DNA from: Thermincola carboxydiphila
GTDB taxonomy: Bacteria > Bacillota > Thermincolia > Thermincolales > UBA2595
Reading direction: 5' to 3'
Assembly (NCBI GenBank): GCA_016841325.1
Contig: JAENZJ010000004.1
Coordinates: 1 to 64,000, forward strand
Length of the DNA: 64,000 bases
Shown: positions 37,951 to 46,738 of the stretch, one piece after another
Position numbering within the stretch: position 1 is the stretch's first letter
How the letters are laid out: the number at the start of each line of letters is the position of its first letter
Notes under the pieces: model-generated
Databases searched by the model: none
What the model saw: only the letters and a program-made list of their open reading frames with translations
Told to the model about the DNA's origin: nothing
Made by a program: the position numbers and the translations under genes

Positions 37951-39138
37951 TTATTTTCGCCTGTAAAAGTTCCGGCATTCATCTGTATAAATCGTAACCA
38001 TGTTCCTGTTCCTGTTTTTGGACTCGTACAGGGCCTTGTCTGCCATATCGATTAAATCACCGCGCTTTAAACCGCGCTTCCATTCAGCGACTCCGATACT
38101 GATAGTGACATTCACATCAACACCGGACTCCCGGCAATGGACTGTTTGCTGTTCCACCTCATGCCTGATATGGGAAGCAAGCACAAAGGCCTCTCCTATA
38201 TCGGTATTTGGCAGGATGACGCCAAACTCTTCCCCGCCATATCTTGCCAGGGTATCACCTTTGCGGAAACTCTCCTTCAGCAGCTTTGCCGTTTCCATCA
38301 GGACCACATCACCAAATCTGTGGCCATAGGTGTCATTTACCTTTTTAAAGTAGTCCAGATCCATCATCAGCGTACTTAAAGGTTTACCGGTCCTTGACGC
38401 CCTGTTAATCTCCAGGGCAAGTGCTTCCTGAAAATACTTGTGGTTGTATGTACCGGTCAGGCCATCGATAAACATGGGTCTGGCCATCAGGTCAGCCAGT
38501 TTGTAGACCACCGCGAAACTGAGGACAAAAATGATGCAGATTGCAGCAGTGATCACCACAAGAATCTCCCTGAAGAGTCTGAATACCTCCCCGGCCTCTA
38601 TATCGACCCCGATAAGTCCGACCATCTCCCCGTTTTCCGAATTTATCAGCGGAGCATATCCGGTGATAAATTTCCCCCAGACGGGGTCATCGGTCAGCGG
38701 GCCATATTCCGGTTTACCTGAAGCATAGGTCCTGTGGCGGAGTGCATTCATATCATCGGTATCGCCTATATGTGAGGCATATTCACTATCTTCAGGCTCG
38801 GCATCAAGGATATAGACAATTTGGTCCTCACTGATCCGCTTTTCGGTATACATGTACTTCAGGTTATTGCTGGCCTTGAACTCCTGAAACAATTTTTTCA
38901 TTTCTTCGTAAAAAGGCTTCTCCTCATCGGCAGGTGAGACAAGTTCCAGGTATTCGTCCATTCTCAGGTTAACCAGATAAGATGCCGCCAGGGCAACCCC
39001 CCGGGCGCGCATACCCATTTCTGTCTCTATAAGGCTGGTGATTTTGCGGTAGGTGACTACGCCCAGCAGAATCAGTGCAGTAAGTACGGCAGTCTGGACG
39101 AGCGCTATCAGCTTATATTTGTATGGAACTGGAAACAT
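37951..39138 (-). CDS. Membrane-bound GGDEF diguanylate cyclase
   Basis: The 395-aa product makes the second messenger cyclic di-GMP. It has one membrane helix near residues 8-30, an extracellular sensor region of about 150 residues of Cache-like character, a second helix near 190-215 and a GGDEF domain with the active-site motif RYGGEEFGVILP. DGLTGTYNHKYF opens the domain. The ATG at 39138 has CAGGAGTG upstream. No EAL or HD-GYP partner is close by. The signal sensed is unknown. Confidence 0.92.
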   Translation of the reverse strand: MFPVPYKYKLIALVQTAVLTALILLGVVTYRKITSLIETEMGMRARGVALAASYLVNLRMDEYLELVSPADEEKPFYEEMKKLFQEFKASNNLKYMYTEKRISEDQIVYILDAEPEDSEYASHIGDTDDMNALRHRTYASGKPEYGPLTDDPVWGKFITGYAPLINSENGEMVGLIGVDIEAGEVFRLFREILVVITAAICIIFVLSFAVVYKLADLMARPMFIDGLTGTYNHKYFQEALALEINRASRTGKPLSTLMMDLDYFKKVNDTYGHRFGDVVLMETAKLLKESFRKGDTLARYGGEEFGVILPNTDIGEAFVLASHIRHEVEQQTVHCRESGVDVNVTISIGVAEWKRGLKRGDLIDMADKALYESKNRNRNMVTIYTDECRNFYRRK

Positions 39139-39276
39139 AGGTAACACTCCTGTCCAAAAAGGTGCCAATTATTTTATACAACGGGAAATTCAAATGTCCT
39201 GCAGGACAAAACGCTAATCAGTGTATTTTTTTTCCAGCCTGAATTACGGTATCCGGTGTCCCTGGCGTCACTGTCC

Positions 39277-39480
39277 CTATTGTCTCTTCTTTTTGGGTAA
39301 TAAAAAGTATAAGACTACAATAAGAATTGCGGTTACACTAAAAACCTTTACACCCACTGCCAGTGATTTTAATTCAATGATGGCTATTCCCAACAAAATC
39401 AGCATAATTCTGTTCCATCCCCGCTGAAAATAGGCGGCAACAAAAAGGAACAGCGCCATTATCCCAATTAACCAGAACAT
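39277..39480 (-). CDS. Small membrane protein, 67 aa
   Basis: The product has two or three membrane helices (MFWLIGIMALFLFVAAYF; IMLILLGIAIIEL; VFSVTAILIVVLYFLL) and ends in a basic tail KKKRQ. The second ATG of the frame (39480) is chosen because TGAGGTGG lies just before it. The function is unknown. It stands alone between the GGDEF gene and a remnant gene. Confidence 0.65.
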   Translation of the reverse strand: MFWLIGIMALFLFVAAYFQRGWNRIMLILLGIAIIELKSLAVGVKVFSVTAILIVVLYFLLPKKKRQ

Positions 39481-39605
39481 TATCCACCTCATTAATTTTT
39501 GTCATAATTATGGGCCCTATGGCCGAATTTAACTTCTGTTATAACATTTTTCGTGATTATTTGCAAAACCCCTGCTTTACTCATGGTATTTTGCCCAAGA
39601 AATAA

Positions 39606-39632
39606 TCTCCCTGAACTTACTTTTCAGGGAGA
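39606..39632 (-). terminator. Hairpin terminator
   Basis: On the minus strand TCTCCCTGAA pairs with TTCAGGGAGA, followed by TTATTTCTT. It lies downstream of the receiver-domain remnant and the Cys-rich gene. Confidence 0.6.
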
Positions 39633-39683
39633 CTTTACATTAATACGGTAAACGGTTATTTTTTGTTGCGGTCCTTGGATTAT

Positions 39684-39860
39684 TTACATCGATCCCGGAG
39701 AAACCTGTTTGCTTAACACCATTTTCCTGATCAGGCGCATCATCTCCTGGGGTTTAAACGGTTTGGTCAAAGTACAGACAGTACTTAACAGACCGGTCGT
39801 CCCGGCAGGCACGGTTTTTTTGTCTGCCATGGTAATAATACGGGCTTCAGGTCTGAAATA
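39684..39860 (-). pseudogene. C-terminal remnant of a response-regulator receiver domain
   Basis: Just past the Cys-rich gene, in another frame, about 58 codons read PEARIITMADKKT, then LTKPFKPQEMMRLIRKMV, then a stop. The T-K-P-F motif with the following helix is the end of a CheY-like receiver domain. The part with the phosphoacceptor aspartate is missing and no start codon suits it, so it appears to be a deletion relic. Confidence 0.6.
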
Positions 39861-40578
39861 CGTTTTTCAGGTCTGTAGTATTGCTGGAATAAGCATTTCC
39901 CGATGCCTGCCAGACATAATATACATAATTCCCGTTATACACCCTGTGTTTAGTATAACTGACTCCCGCTATGGTATCCAGATTTAGAAAAGCCGCCGTT
40001 ACGCGCAGTGATTTCAAGGCTTCTTCTTTTTCTTCAAACAGCGAAGTAACCAAATAGGTTTTTGAATCCACCTCATAACTGTCTTCTGAAAGAGCCGTTA
40101 CCCCGGCCTCATTTTCCAGTGCTGTCTCCAGCTCCGGAAACTCCTGATAACACTCATCACATAAATGTTCATAAGTGATAATACCAGGACAAAGATATGA
40201 CAGCCTGCCTGCCGAAGTCAGGATACATCCCGAACAGAACTGGTCAGAGCATTTATCACAGGTAAGTGAACAGCCCACACAAACAGGCCGGCCACAATTC
40301 CGGCATTTGGGGGCACAGCCCGGACATATGATTGTGTAGCAGCTGCGGCACATCACATGACAATCATAACATATTTTCTGACCACATTCCTCACACTCAA
40401 TAAGACACCGGTGACACGACAACCGGCCGCATTGATGACATCTTGCTTCCTCCTGCGTCCCCCTGACAGATCTCCCACAGTGATAACATTCATAGACTAC
40501 TGTTATTAATGCATTACCTTTTTTACAAATGTCTCTAATGGCGGCCGGAATTTTAAAAATTCTCATAGAACCACACAT
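39847..40578 (-). CDS. Cys-rich multi-zinc-ribbon protein
   Basis: The 243-aa product contains at least ten CxxC pairs between residues 30 and 140 (for example CYHCG, CHQCG, CEECG, CRSC, CRNCG, CDKC, CDEC), a tandem of zinc-ribbon or B-box-like units. A C-terminal domain of about 90 residues (KTYLVTSLFEEKEEALKSL onward) has the look of a small alpha/beta sensor domain. It is probably a zinc-binding cytoplasmic protein acting through protein or nucleic-acid contact. The exact start is uncertain, with MCGSM at 40578 or MRIFKIP four codons later. No family name can be given. Confidence 0.75.
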   Translation of the reverse strand: MCGSMRIFKIPAAIRDICKKGNALITVVYECYHCGRSVRGTQEEARCHQCGRLSCHRCLIECEECGQKICYDCHVMCRSCYTIICPGCAPKCRNCGRPVCVGCSLTCDKCSDQFCSGCILTSAGRLSYLCPGIITYEHLCDECYQEFPELETALENEAGVTALSEDSYEVDSKTYLVTSLFEEKEEALKSLRVTAAFLNLDTIAGVSYTKHRVYNGNYVYYVWQASGNAYSSNTTDLKNVFQT

Positions 40579-40836
40579 CCTGCATTTGCACGTCTTACAG
40601 GTTACTTCGTCAAATTTTTATAATCCCCTTCCTATTTTCCATGGTATTCCTAAAGATTTGATTTAAGAACCGGGAACTGGCGGTTGTCTTCGGGTGCTGA
40701 TTCAACATCAGAAAACAGCAATAAGAAAAAAACGGATAGCAATAAGAAAAAAGAATGTTCCCCCAAAACAGTATATAATATGTATGTAACCTTTAGTTAC
40801 TATTTATATTAATCCAATTTGTCAGGAGGTTATTTT

Positions 40837-41664
40837 GTGAAGAAACTTCTGGTATCATCACTTATAGCTCTGGTCATCCTTGGCCTGGGCCTTGCCCTTC
40901 CCGCAGCTGAGGCAGATGCCTCTGCCGTAAAGGTGTATGTTGACGGCAGGCAGCTTGCCTTTGATGTTCCCCCCATGATAGAAAACGGACGCACCCTTGT
41001 CCCCATGAGAGTAATCTTTGAGGCTCTGGGGGCAGAGGTTTTCTGGGATGGACCAACACAAACCGTTTCCGCCTTTAAGGGGGATACCGGCATAGCCATT
41101 CAGATCGGAAATCCCTATGCCAATGTAAATAACTCAGCTATAGCCCTTGATGTGCCTCCAAAGATTGTCAACGGCAGAACTCTGGTACCCCTGAGGTTTG
41201 TCAGTGAAGCCCTGGGCTGCAGTGTAAACTGGAACGGTACCACCCGCACAGTAAGTATATCTACGGGTGCGGCCCCTGTTCCCGGTCAGTTATCAAAAGA
41301 CCTTATTGTAGGTACATGGTCGTCAGACGGTCCCGGCGGCGTATTGGTTGACCCGTCCGGCATGATCGTAGGCGACGTTTTCAACGGCGAATGGTACGTC
41401 TTCAGGGAAGACGGGACGTTCCGGTATGTTATTGCCGCATCCGGACCGATTATAACAGGAGTTGTCTTCGTGGAAGGCAAATATAAGCTGGAAGGCAGCA
41501 GTCTAGTCTTATATGACCAGAAGGAAACCTCTTACCGGGACTTCCTGCCGCCTCCGGTAGTCAAAGACTCACCGATTGATGATGAAACCAAGGAAATAGA
41601 ATATGACCCTGCTGATGACACCCTGAAGATCGGCCTCTTCTATTTCTACCGCGGTCAAAGCTGA
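40837..41664 (+). CDS. Exported protein with copper amine oxidase N-terminal-like repeats
   Basis: The 275-aa product has a Sec signal peptide (residues 1-27, ending ADASA) and two copies of the copper amine oxidase N-terminal-like stalk domain. Each copy has a KVYVDGRQL or YANVNNSAI strand followed by NGRTLVP(M/L)R, ALG and TVS motifs. The C-terminal 120 residues form a lipocalin/DUF-like beta domain. Such proteins sit on the cell surface of Firmicutes, often near the S-layer. The GTG start follows AGGAGGTT. A strong terminator follows at 41697-41733. Confidence 0.88.
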   Translation: MKKLLVSSLIALVILGLGLALPAAEADASAVKVYVDGRQLAFDVPPMIENGRTLVPMRVIFEALGAEVFWDGPTQTVSAFKGDTGIAIQIGNPYANVNNSAIALDVPPKIVNGRTLVPLRFVSEALGCSVNWNGTTRTVSISTGAAPVPGQLSKDLIVGTWSSDGPGGVLVDPSGMIVGDVFNGEWYVFREDGTFRYVIAASGPIITGVVFVEGKYKLEGSSLVLYDQKETSYRDFLPPPVVKDSPIDDETKEIEYDPADDTLKIGLFYFYRGQS

Positions 41665-41696
41665 AAACACACCGTTGAATCAGTCTCAGTAACCTT

Positions 41697-41733
41697 AAAG
41701 CCCTGCGGGGTCTTAACTTCCCGCAGGGCTTTT
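41697..41733. terminator. Bidirectional intrinsic terminator between convergent genes
   Basis: AAAGCCCTGCGGG pairs with CCCGCAGGGCTTT, and the stem is flanked by A- and T-runs on the two sides. It serves the plus-strand exported protein gene and the minus-strand DUF421 gene. Confidence 0.85.
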
Positions 41734-41749
41734 ATATCTCAAACCTTGT

Positions 41750-42475
41750 TTAAATAACTGAATCGTCATCTTCCACTTCCTGAATATACTGTGGATTGTC
41801 ATTCCTGATATCAACATAAAGATTCCCCTGGGTGGACAGGGTTGCCAGAAACACCTCACCTATATCCCTGATACCTCGGGAATAGAGTTCATTATAGAGC
41901 CACTCATGGGTTAAATTGTTTTGCTTCAGGTTTTGTTCAACAATCCTGCCATCTCTGATGATTTCGGAGGAGACTCCTTTGTAAGCTGTGCTGATGTTCA
42001 GGTCCTTTGGAGTAACCGGGACATACTGACTCTTTTTTTGGACACTCAGTTTGCCATGGGGTTCGAGAATGCCAAATTCAACTTCACTGATATCAAAAAC
42101 ATTTTGTTCCCTTAACTGCATTAACAGGTCATCAATGTTATACCGGATTTTTTTAAGATTGTCTTCGAATATTTTTCCGTTCTGAATCAAAATCATGGGT
42201 TCGCCTTCCAGCAGTTTACGAAACGGTACACTCTTAAGAGAAATGTATCCTGTCATAATAACAGAAAGAGTCAGGATAATCGGACTTAATAAGACATAAA
42301 AGCCTTGTACCTCTGTAGTAACAAAGGCTCCACCAATGGTACCAATGGTGATGCCAATGACAAAATCAAAAAAGGTCAGCTGTGACAGTAATTTTTTCCC
42401 AATTAACCTGGTCAGGACCACTAATAACAGAAAAACAATCAGGGAATACAATATCACCTGGTAGAGGTCATTCAA
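41750..42475 (-). CDS. DUF421 (YetF/YcaP-like) membrane protein
   Basis: The 241-aa product has three N-terminal membrane helices and a conserved cytoplasmic domain with the DUF421 markers FVIGITIGTIGGAF, LEGEPMILIQNGKI and LRLQ-type pattern (here LLMQLREQNVFDISEVEFGILE). A C-terminal YetF-like repeat (WLYNELYSRGIRDIGEVFLATLS) follows. The role of this widespread family is unclear, and spore-formers carry several paralogues. A TTG start is favoured by AGGAGGG ten bases upstream. Confidence 0.9.
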   Translation of the reverse strand: MNDLYQVILYSLIVFLLLVVLTRLIGKKLLSQLTFFDFVIGITIGTIGGAFVTTEVQGFYVLLSPIILTLSVIMTGYISLKSVPFRKLLEGEPMILIQNGKIFEDNLKKIRYNIDDLLMQLREQNVFDISEVEFGILEPHGKLSVQKKSQYVPVTPKDLNISTAYKGVSSEIIRDGRIVEQNLKQNNLTHEWLYNELYSRGIRDIGEVFLATLSTQGNLYVDIRNDNPQYIQEVEDDDSVI

Positions 42476-42627
42476 TTTTGGGCACCCTCCTGTACTGATT
42501 TCCTAAATAACAGTATGTTATTATCTCCAAATGGCTGTATCCCTAACCATTGACAGTTTGGATTCCTGTTCTTTTCCCTCATTTTACAAATGTATGATAA
42601 ATAACTGCGGCAAAAAATCCCGGACTA

Positions 42628-43062
42628 TTAGTCACGATCGAGTATCACATCCACCATGTTTTTTCTTGGCTGGCAAAACAGCTTCTCAACCCTGTTTTGA
42701 AACTCTCCATAGGTTATGTGTTCTTCATGAGTTCCTGAAATGACTGTGATATCAGGAAAGCTCTTTTCTATTGCTTCGGTGTATTTGTTCTTGAACGGGC
42801 AAAGGGCAAGCATACAGTAGCTTAAGTGAACAGCATGAATCTTAAATTCTGTAAGCCCTTTTATTCTCTGCAGCAGCTTTGCGGGGCCCACCACTGTAGG
42901 ACAGCCCGGGCAGTTGATGATGCCTACCAAATCAAGCCTTTCATCCGGCGGGTATTGTGCAAAGGCCCCTTTTCTCTTCCTGAGGTCACCCAAACAGGCT
43001 ACAGAGGAACAGCCCAGGTCCTGGGTAGCATTGGAACAGGTAAGAATACCGATTCTGGCCAC
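42628..43062 (-). CDS. CGGC-domain protein (metal-binding, 144 aa)
   Basis: The product has the pattern of CGGC-domain proteins, with an opening strand ARIGILTCSNATQDLGCSS, INCPGCPTVVGPAKLL in the middle and HLSYCMLALCPFKNKY, giving about six conserved cysteines. The family is thought to bind metal or an Fe-S cluster, but its role is unproven. A GTG at 43062 has GGGAGG ten bases upstream; the ATG at 43071 is too close to that site. It follows the small membrane protein and lipoprotein genes on the same strand. Confidence 0.75.
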   Translation of the reverse strand: MARIGILTCSNATQDLGCSSVACLGDLRKRKGAFAQYPPDERLDLVGIINCPGCPTVVGPAKLLQRIKGLTEFKIHAVHLSYCMLALCPFKNKYTEAIEKSFPDITVISGTHEEHITYGEFQNRVEKLFCQPRKNMVDVILDRD

Positions 43063-43096
43063 TTGAAACATCCCTCCCAAGGTAAATTATTAACCT

Positions 43097-43228
43097 TCAT
43101 AAACGACCTTCCTTTTTAAGTTCCTTCACTGCATTTTTTACCGCAAATTTAATCACGAAATACATGATAACTATTGGCAATATAGAAAAAACCGGCATCA
43201 TGATGAGTTCATAAATCCCTAAACCCAT
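43097..43228 (-). CDS. Small membrane protein, 43 aa
   Basis: An ATG at 43226-43228 with GGGGAGGTG seven bases upstream opens 43 codons (MGLGIYELIMMPVF, then ILPIVIMYFVIKFAVK, ending KELKKEGRL). It has one membrane helix and a basic cytoplasmic tail. It starts 15 bp after the lipoprotein gene, so the two are probably co-transcribed. The function is unknown. Confidence 0.7.
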   Translation of the reverse strand: MGLGIYELIMMPVFSILPIVIMYFVIKFAVKNAVKELKKEGRL

Positions 43229-43243
43229 ACTTCAACACCTCCC

Positions 43244-43696
43244 CTATGACTTCACTATATAGAAAATCCCGTCCTGTTCTATTTCAAGCGCTGTTTCAGA
43301 CAGCATCGTGCCTGTTGAGGCATCCTTAGCCTGTAATGTTATGATAATACTGTTATCTGCATTCTCCTCAAATTCAGGAACCCACAGCACCTCTTCCCCG
43401 GAGTTCACAATCTCTTTAACCCTCTTATCCTCCACCAGGAGAAAATCCCCACTGCTGGCAGTCCAGTGATACTCCACTTTTGGATCATTAAGTGTGGTCT
43501 TGAATTCCGGTGTCATACTGATACCCTGCACTGATGACATCAGTGGACTGTATTTATTTACATTGGTTAAAATTTTAAGCTCACTCCTGCCTTGCACAGG
43601 CTGTTCAGCCATGTCCGCGTCCTGCGCAGTATTGCCGCATCCAATAACTGCCGCAGCGATTAGAAGCAATAGGATGCCTATACTGAATCTTTTCAT
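43244..43696 (-). CDS. Lipoprotein, 150 aa
   Basis: A signal peptide with lipobox VIGC (Cys20) marks it as a lipoprotein anchored on the outer face of the cell membrane. The mature part looks like a single beta-sandwich domain (EYHWTASSGDF, EEVLWVPEFEEN, TIQAKDASTGTMLSE-like strands), resembling Ig or PKD-type folds. No enzyme motif is visible. It begins an operon with the 43-aa membrane protein. Confidence 0.75.
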   Translation of the reverse strand: MKRFSIGILLLLIAAAVIGCGNTAQDADMAEQPVQGRSELKILTNVNKYSPLMSSVQGISMTPEFKTTLNDPKVEYHWTASSGDFLLVEDKRVKEIVNSGEEVLWVPEFEENADNSIIITLQAKDASTGTMLSETALEIEQDGIFYIVKS

Positions 43697-43896
43697 CAGG
43701 ATCCCCCTCCCAAAATATCAGGCTTTACAAGTTTTTTAGCAGTAAGTATGAAAAAGGCTGCCAATGGTATCCACAGGTTCAATATCCGGTGCTATCTCAT
43801 AACAAATATTTTGAAAACCTGGTTATATGATTCTATAAAAAATGCCAATTCCCCTTTAAAATTTAATGTTTTGTTATAAGAACCACATTTGGATAC

Positions 43897-43926
43897 AAAA
43901 ACCAGGCAGCGGATAACACTGCCTGG
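43897..43926 (-). terminator. Intrinsic terminator of the spo0E-like gene
   Basis: On the minus strand CCAGGCAG pairs with CTGCCTGG and is followed by TTTTTG, about 20 bases after the stop codon. Confidence 0.8.
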
Positions 43927-43942
43927 GCTGGCTTAATGCCTT

Positions 43943-44116
43943 TTATACTAACTGACCGGTCCTGTTCAACCGTTCTTCATTAAGTTCCTTGGTTTTTTCC
44001 AGTACAAATTCATCCAGTTCATGGCTGACTTCCAACACTTCATTGGAAGTCAATTCCTTACCTTCATTTAATACCAGATAGTTGAGTTTATCTAGTAATT
44101 TCTTGCCCCTGTTCAT
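43943..44116 (-). CDS. Spo0E-like aspartyl-phosphate phosphatase, 57 aa
   Basis: This short gene has AAGGAGGGG before its ATG. The product is two helices, LDKLNYLVLNEG and LTSNEVLEVSHELDEFVLEK. The SxELDxxV signature matches the Spo0E family, whose members dephosphorylate Spo0A~P and delay sporulation. Length and layout fit. It is monocistronic with its own terminator. It supports the view that the organism forms spores. Confidence 0.85.
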   Translation of the reverse strand: MNRGKKLLDKLNYLVLNEGKELTSNEVLEVSHELDEFVLEKTKELNEERLNRTGQLV

Positions 44117-44347
44117 TTTTCCCCTCCTTAGTGAGAAGTGTATTTCAACCTATCATAAGTTTGGATTTAAATACGAATCCAAAATATCGGGTAATTTTTA
44201 TGGTATGCCTTTGTGTAGTACTACATTATATAGTTTTTCGGGACATAGTAACACCTTTTATGTGACCATCGATTCACTCCCACTCGTTATAATTCACTGA
44301 CATGCTAATATTCATACTGAGCACTTTTATAAAATTACAGCATATTG

Positions 44348-44784
44348 TTATGATTTTCTACAAGAAGAACCATTTCCCTTCATGTATAAAATCTTTTTCG
44401 AAATAGCGCCATCATGTGGTGCACTGAATTCTTTAAAAACAAAGTCTATTCCTGAAATATCATCAGGCAGTGGTGGTGAGACAACAAAGTTATGCGTATA
44501 GTTATTTCAGGACTGGCAAATGCATCCGGAATCCTTCGGGTTCAACCATTGGCCGAAAATGTTCCTCGTTTGCCAAGGATCCGAATATTGAATTTAGTAA
44601 GTTTTCGTACAGAGAGAACTTGCTCGCCCAATTGGAAATATAATCAGGCGGAGGAAACCCCGGATTATCATCCGAAACTTCCCTTCTTTGCTTTATTAGC
44701 GCACAAATCTGCTCATCAATTGAGGAGATTCTTTCATCATAGTGTTCGGTTGGGCGTCTAAATCCCTATGGTATCATAATTCAT
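44348..44784 (-). pseudogene. Frameshifted gene of a conserved Firmicute-type hypothetical protein
   Basis: Three pieces in different frames join into one protein-like sequence: MNYDTIGI, then RRPTEHYDERISSIDEQICA continuing to GFRMHLPVLK, then NYTHNFVVSPPLPDD onward. One indel lies near the start (about 44760) and one at about 44495, where a single extra T would explain the stop. The middle part resembles a family with a chorismate-mutase-like helix (DEQICALIKQRREVS) and NPGFPPPDYI. The opposite-strand frame at 44492-44761 is a shadow. Confidence 0.6.
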
Positions 44785-44862
44785 AATCCCTCGCTGACAC
44801 TTTATATTTGTTGGCTAAAATAAGCCATCCTGCTGTTTGGTAATGAAGCCTCTTAATGTTTA

Positions 44863-45018
44863 TTACTTGTCTTTTAGCACCGTAATGACAATGTCAAGTA
44901 ACTTGTTGTTAGTCTCAAGTTTTTCTGATACTATTCTTAATTGCCTTGGTATAACGATTGCTAATGTGCATAAAGCAAATACCATGAATAGCAAAAGTAT
45001 AAAAATTATATATTCCAT
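44863..45018 (-). CDS. Small membrane protein, 51 aa
   Basis: The ATG at 45016-45018 has AAGGGGAAAT upstream. The product has one hydrophobic helix (IIFILLLFMVFALCTLAIVI) followed by a short coiled-coil-like tail (RQLRIVSEKLETNNKLLDIVIT). It resembles holin-like or divisome accessory peptides in general layout only. The plus-strand frame across it is a shadow. Confidence 0.6.
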   Translation of the reverse strand: MEYIIFILLLFMVFALCTLAIVIPRQLRIVSEKLETNNKLLDIVITVLKDK

Positions 45019-45199
45019 TATTAAATTTCCCCTTTACGCAAAGACTCTAGGAAGGCCCACCAGTTAAAAATACTAGTGCCATACCGTATAAAACACCAAA
45101 TAAGGCGAAAACAATTATACCTGATAATGCTGAGATGTCAGCATCAACATAGGGAAAACACTGAGAAACTTCAACAAAAACATGTCCCTCTTTTCCTAA

Positions 45200-46000
45200 T
45201 TATTTATAAGGATTAATTTCCGACTTAGATAAAATACCACTCTTCACATCTTTAAGTTGCTTGATAAATTGATCCTGAACTTCCCCTCCGGCTATGTCAT
45301 TGATTTTTTGCTTAATTTGTTCATAAGGCAGCATACTGTCCCCGGCCGAAATATCTGTTTCCTTTGTACCGTTTATATCCGTATAAATAATTTGGGATGA
45401 AGTGAAATTGTATTCATCTCCAAGGTTTTTATAAACCGCTGAGATAATCTCGAGCATTTTTTCTTCACTTTGTTCGGGAGTCAAGTCTACATCTGTATTC
45501 GTTATGCCTAGCAAGTATAATTTATCTTTTCTTTTTAGCGGCTGATTTGAAAAATCCTGATCGGCATCAATTGCGAAATAGGCTGTTGCTGGTGGAAGGT
45601 TAATGTCTTTTCCCAGTACATTGTCCATCGCTTTAACTTTTTCTTTAAGTTTTTCATCAAGTTTTTCCAGATATAATAATGAATCGCTAATGTCTCTCCG
45701 GTAAGGATTATACTTTATCGTTACTGCAGCATTGTTGCCTTTTATAATTAAGTCGTACCAATAAGAATTGTCTTTAAGATTATACGTAAGAACCCCTCTT
45801 TGTTTGATTTCATCACCATAAACTGCTTTTGAGTACTTATCTAATTTATATTTGGCAACCAACCAGCCCCACGGAGAGCCAAAAGGTGCTGCAAAAACAA
45901 AAACATATACTATTATCAGCATGATGCTCAATAAACTTCCTGCAAAGACCTTTTTCCCTAGATTAATAAATTCACCCCCATATAAGCAACCGTTGGCCAC
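45200..46000 (-). CDS. YfjL-like exported/membrane-anchored protein, 266 aa
   Basis: The product has a membrane helix near residues 18-38 followed by an extracellular domain (WGWLVAKYKLDKYSKAVYGDE; NYWYDLIIKG-like strands; then a helix-rich end). This layout resembles the YfjL family of Bacillus, of unknown function. A GTG start is used. Curiously the same frame stays open for 50 codons after its TAA, down to 45047, and encodes another hydrophobic helix (GIIVFALFGVLYGMALVFL), so the gene may have been longer. Confidence 0.6.
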   Translation of the reverse strand: MANGCLYGGEFINLGKKVFAGSLLSIMLIIVYVFVFAAPFGSPWGWLVAKYKLDKYSKAVYGDEIKQRGVLTYNLKDNSYWYDLIIKGNNAAVTIKYNPYRRDISDSLLYLEKLDEKLKEKVKAMDNVLGKDINLPPATAYFAIDADQDFSNQPLKRKDKLYLLGITNTDVDLTPEQSEEKMLEIISAVYKNLGDEYNFTSSQIIYTDINGTKETDISAGDSMLPYEQIKQKINDIAGGEVQDQFIKQLKDVKSGILSKSEINPYK

Positions 46001-46078
46001 TTAACTTTTCTCAAAAATGTTATAATAACGAAAAATACTCTGTTCAATAACCGCCCCTACCAACAAATATGCTCTTGC

Positions 46079-46669
46079 CTACCTATAAAAACTTGCAATT
46101 ATATTAGCGGCCGGGACAAATATCAATTGTCCTAACATTGTACCTAACAACTTTGCTCCAATTAACAAAACTACAAGCGCCTTCACATCACCGTAAGGTC
46201 TTTCTCCCCTTAAGGCCTGGTCAGTAATTATTGCAGATTGTGGATCCACAAATAATGTTAATAAAATACTTGCTACTCCATTAATCATTCCCGAAGAAGC
46301 GGAAGCAGCCAATTGTTTGTCAGTGGGTACAAGCGTTGCTGAATAATACGCTGCTAATACTCCAATTGTGTAAACTCCGGTAATTAAGATATGTATCAGC
46401 AACAATCTTTTGGGAATCATTCGATAGCGAAGATTAAGAAGCATGTTCTTTGAGGGAGCCGTGGCAGTTTTTGCAATTCGTTTAATATTACTTACGCTTA
46501 AGGCTTCCATAACAATAGAAGGTACCGAACCTGTTAATTCAAGTTTTGCAACTGCCTTAGAAAACACCTTGAAAAACGTAGGGATAAGTACGATTCCTAT
46601 TAAGGTACCAACTGTGGAAGCCAATATTACCTTCCGAATATCCCATAATGGGTAAAATGGCTTGTCCCT
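46079..46669 (-). pseudogene. N-terminally truncated Amj-like lipid II flippase
   Basis: The frame reads KPFYPLWDIRKVILASTVGTLIG, then LIPTFFKVFSKAVAKLE, several membrane helices and a C-terminal RGERPYGDVKALVVLLIGAKLLGT motif typical of Amj (YdaH, DUF2837), the alternative to MurJ for flipping cell-wall precursor. Full-length Amj has about 260-270 residues. Here only about 196 codons remain after an in-frame TAA at 46670-46672, and no good start codon precedes them. The first two or three helices are missing, so it is likely non-functional. Confidence 0.7.
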
Positions 46670-46738
46670 TTACACGACTTCTCGTAATAAGTATAATAGT
46701 CCTACTACATTAATTAGCACAAAGCGAAAGGATATTTA

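Noticed and set aside
44492-44761. 89-codon plus-strand frame
   Set aside because: No ribosome site, and it is the shadow of the minus-strand frameshifted gene, which has clear protein character.
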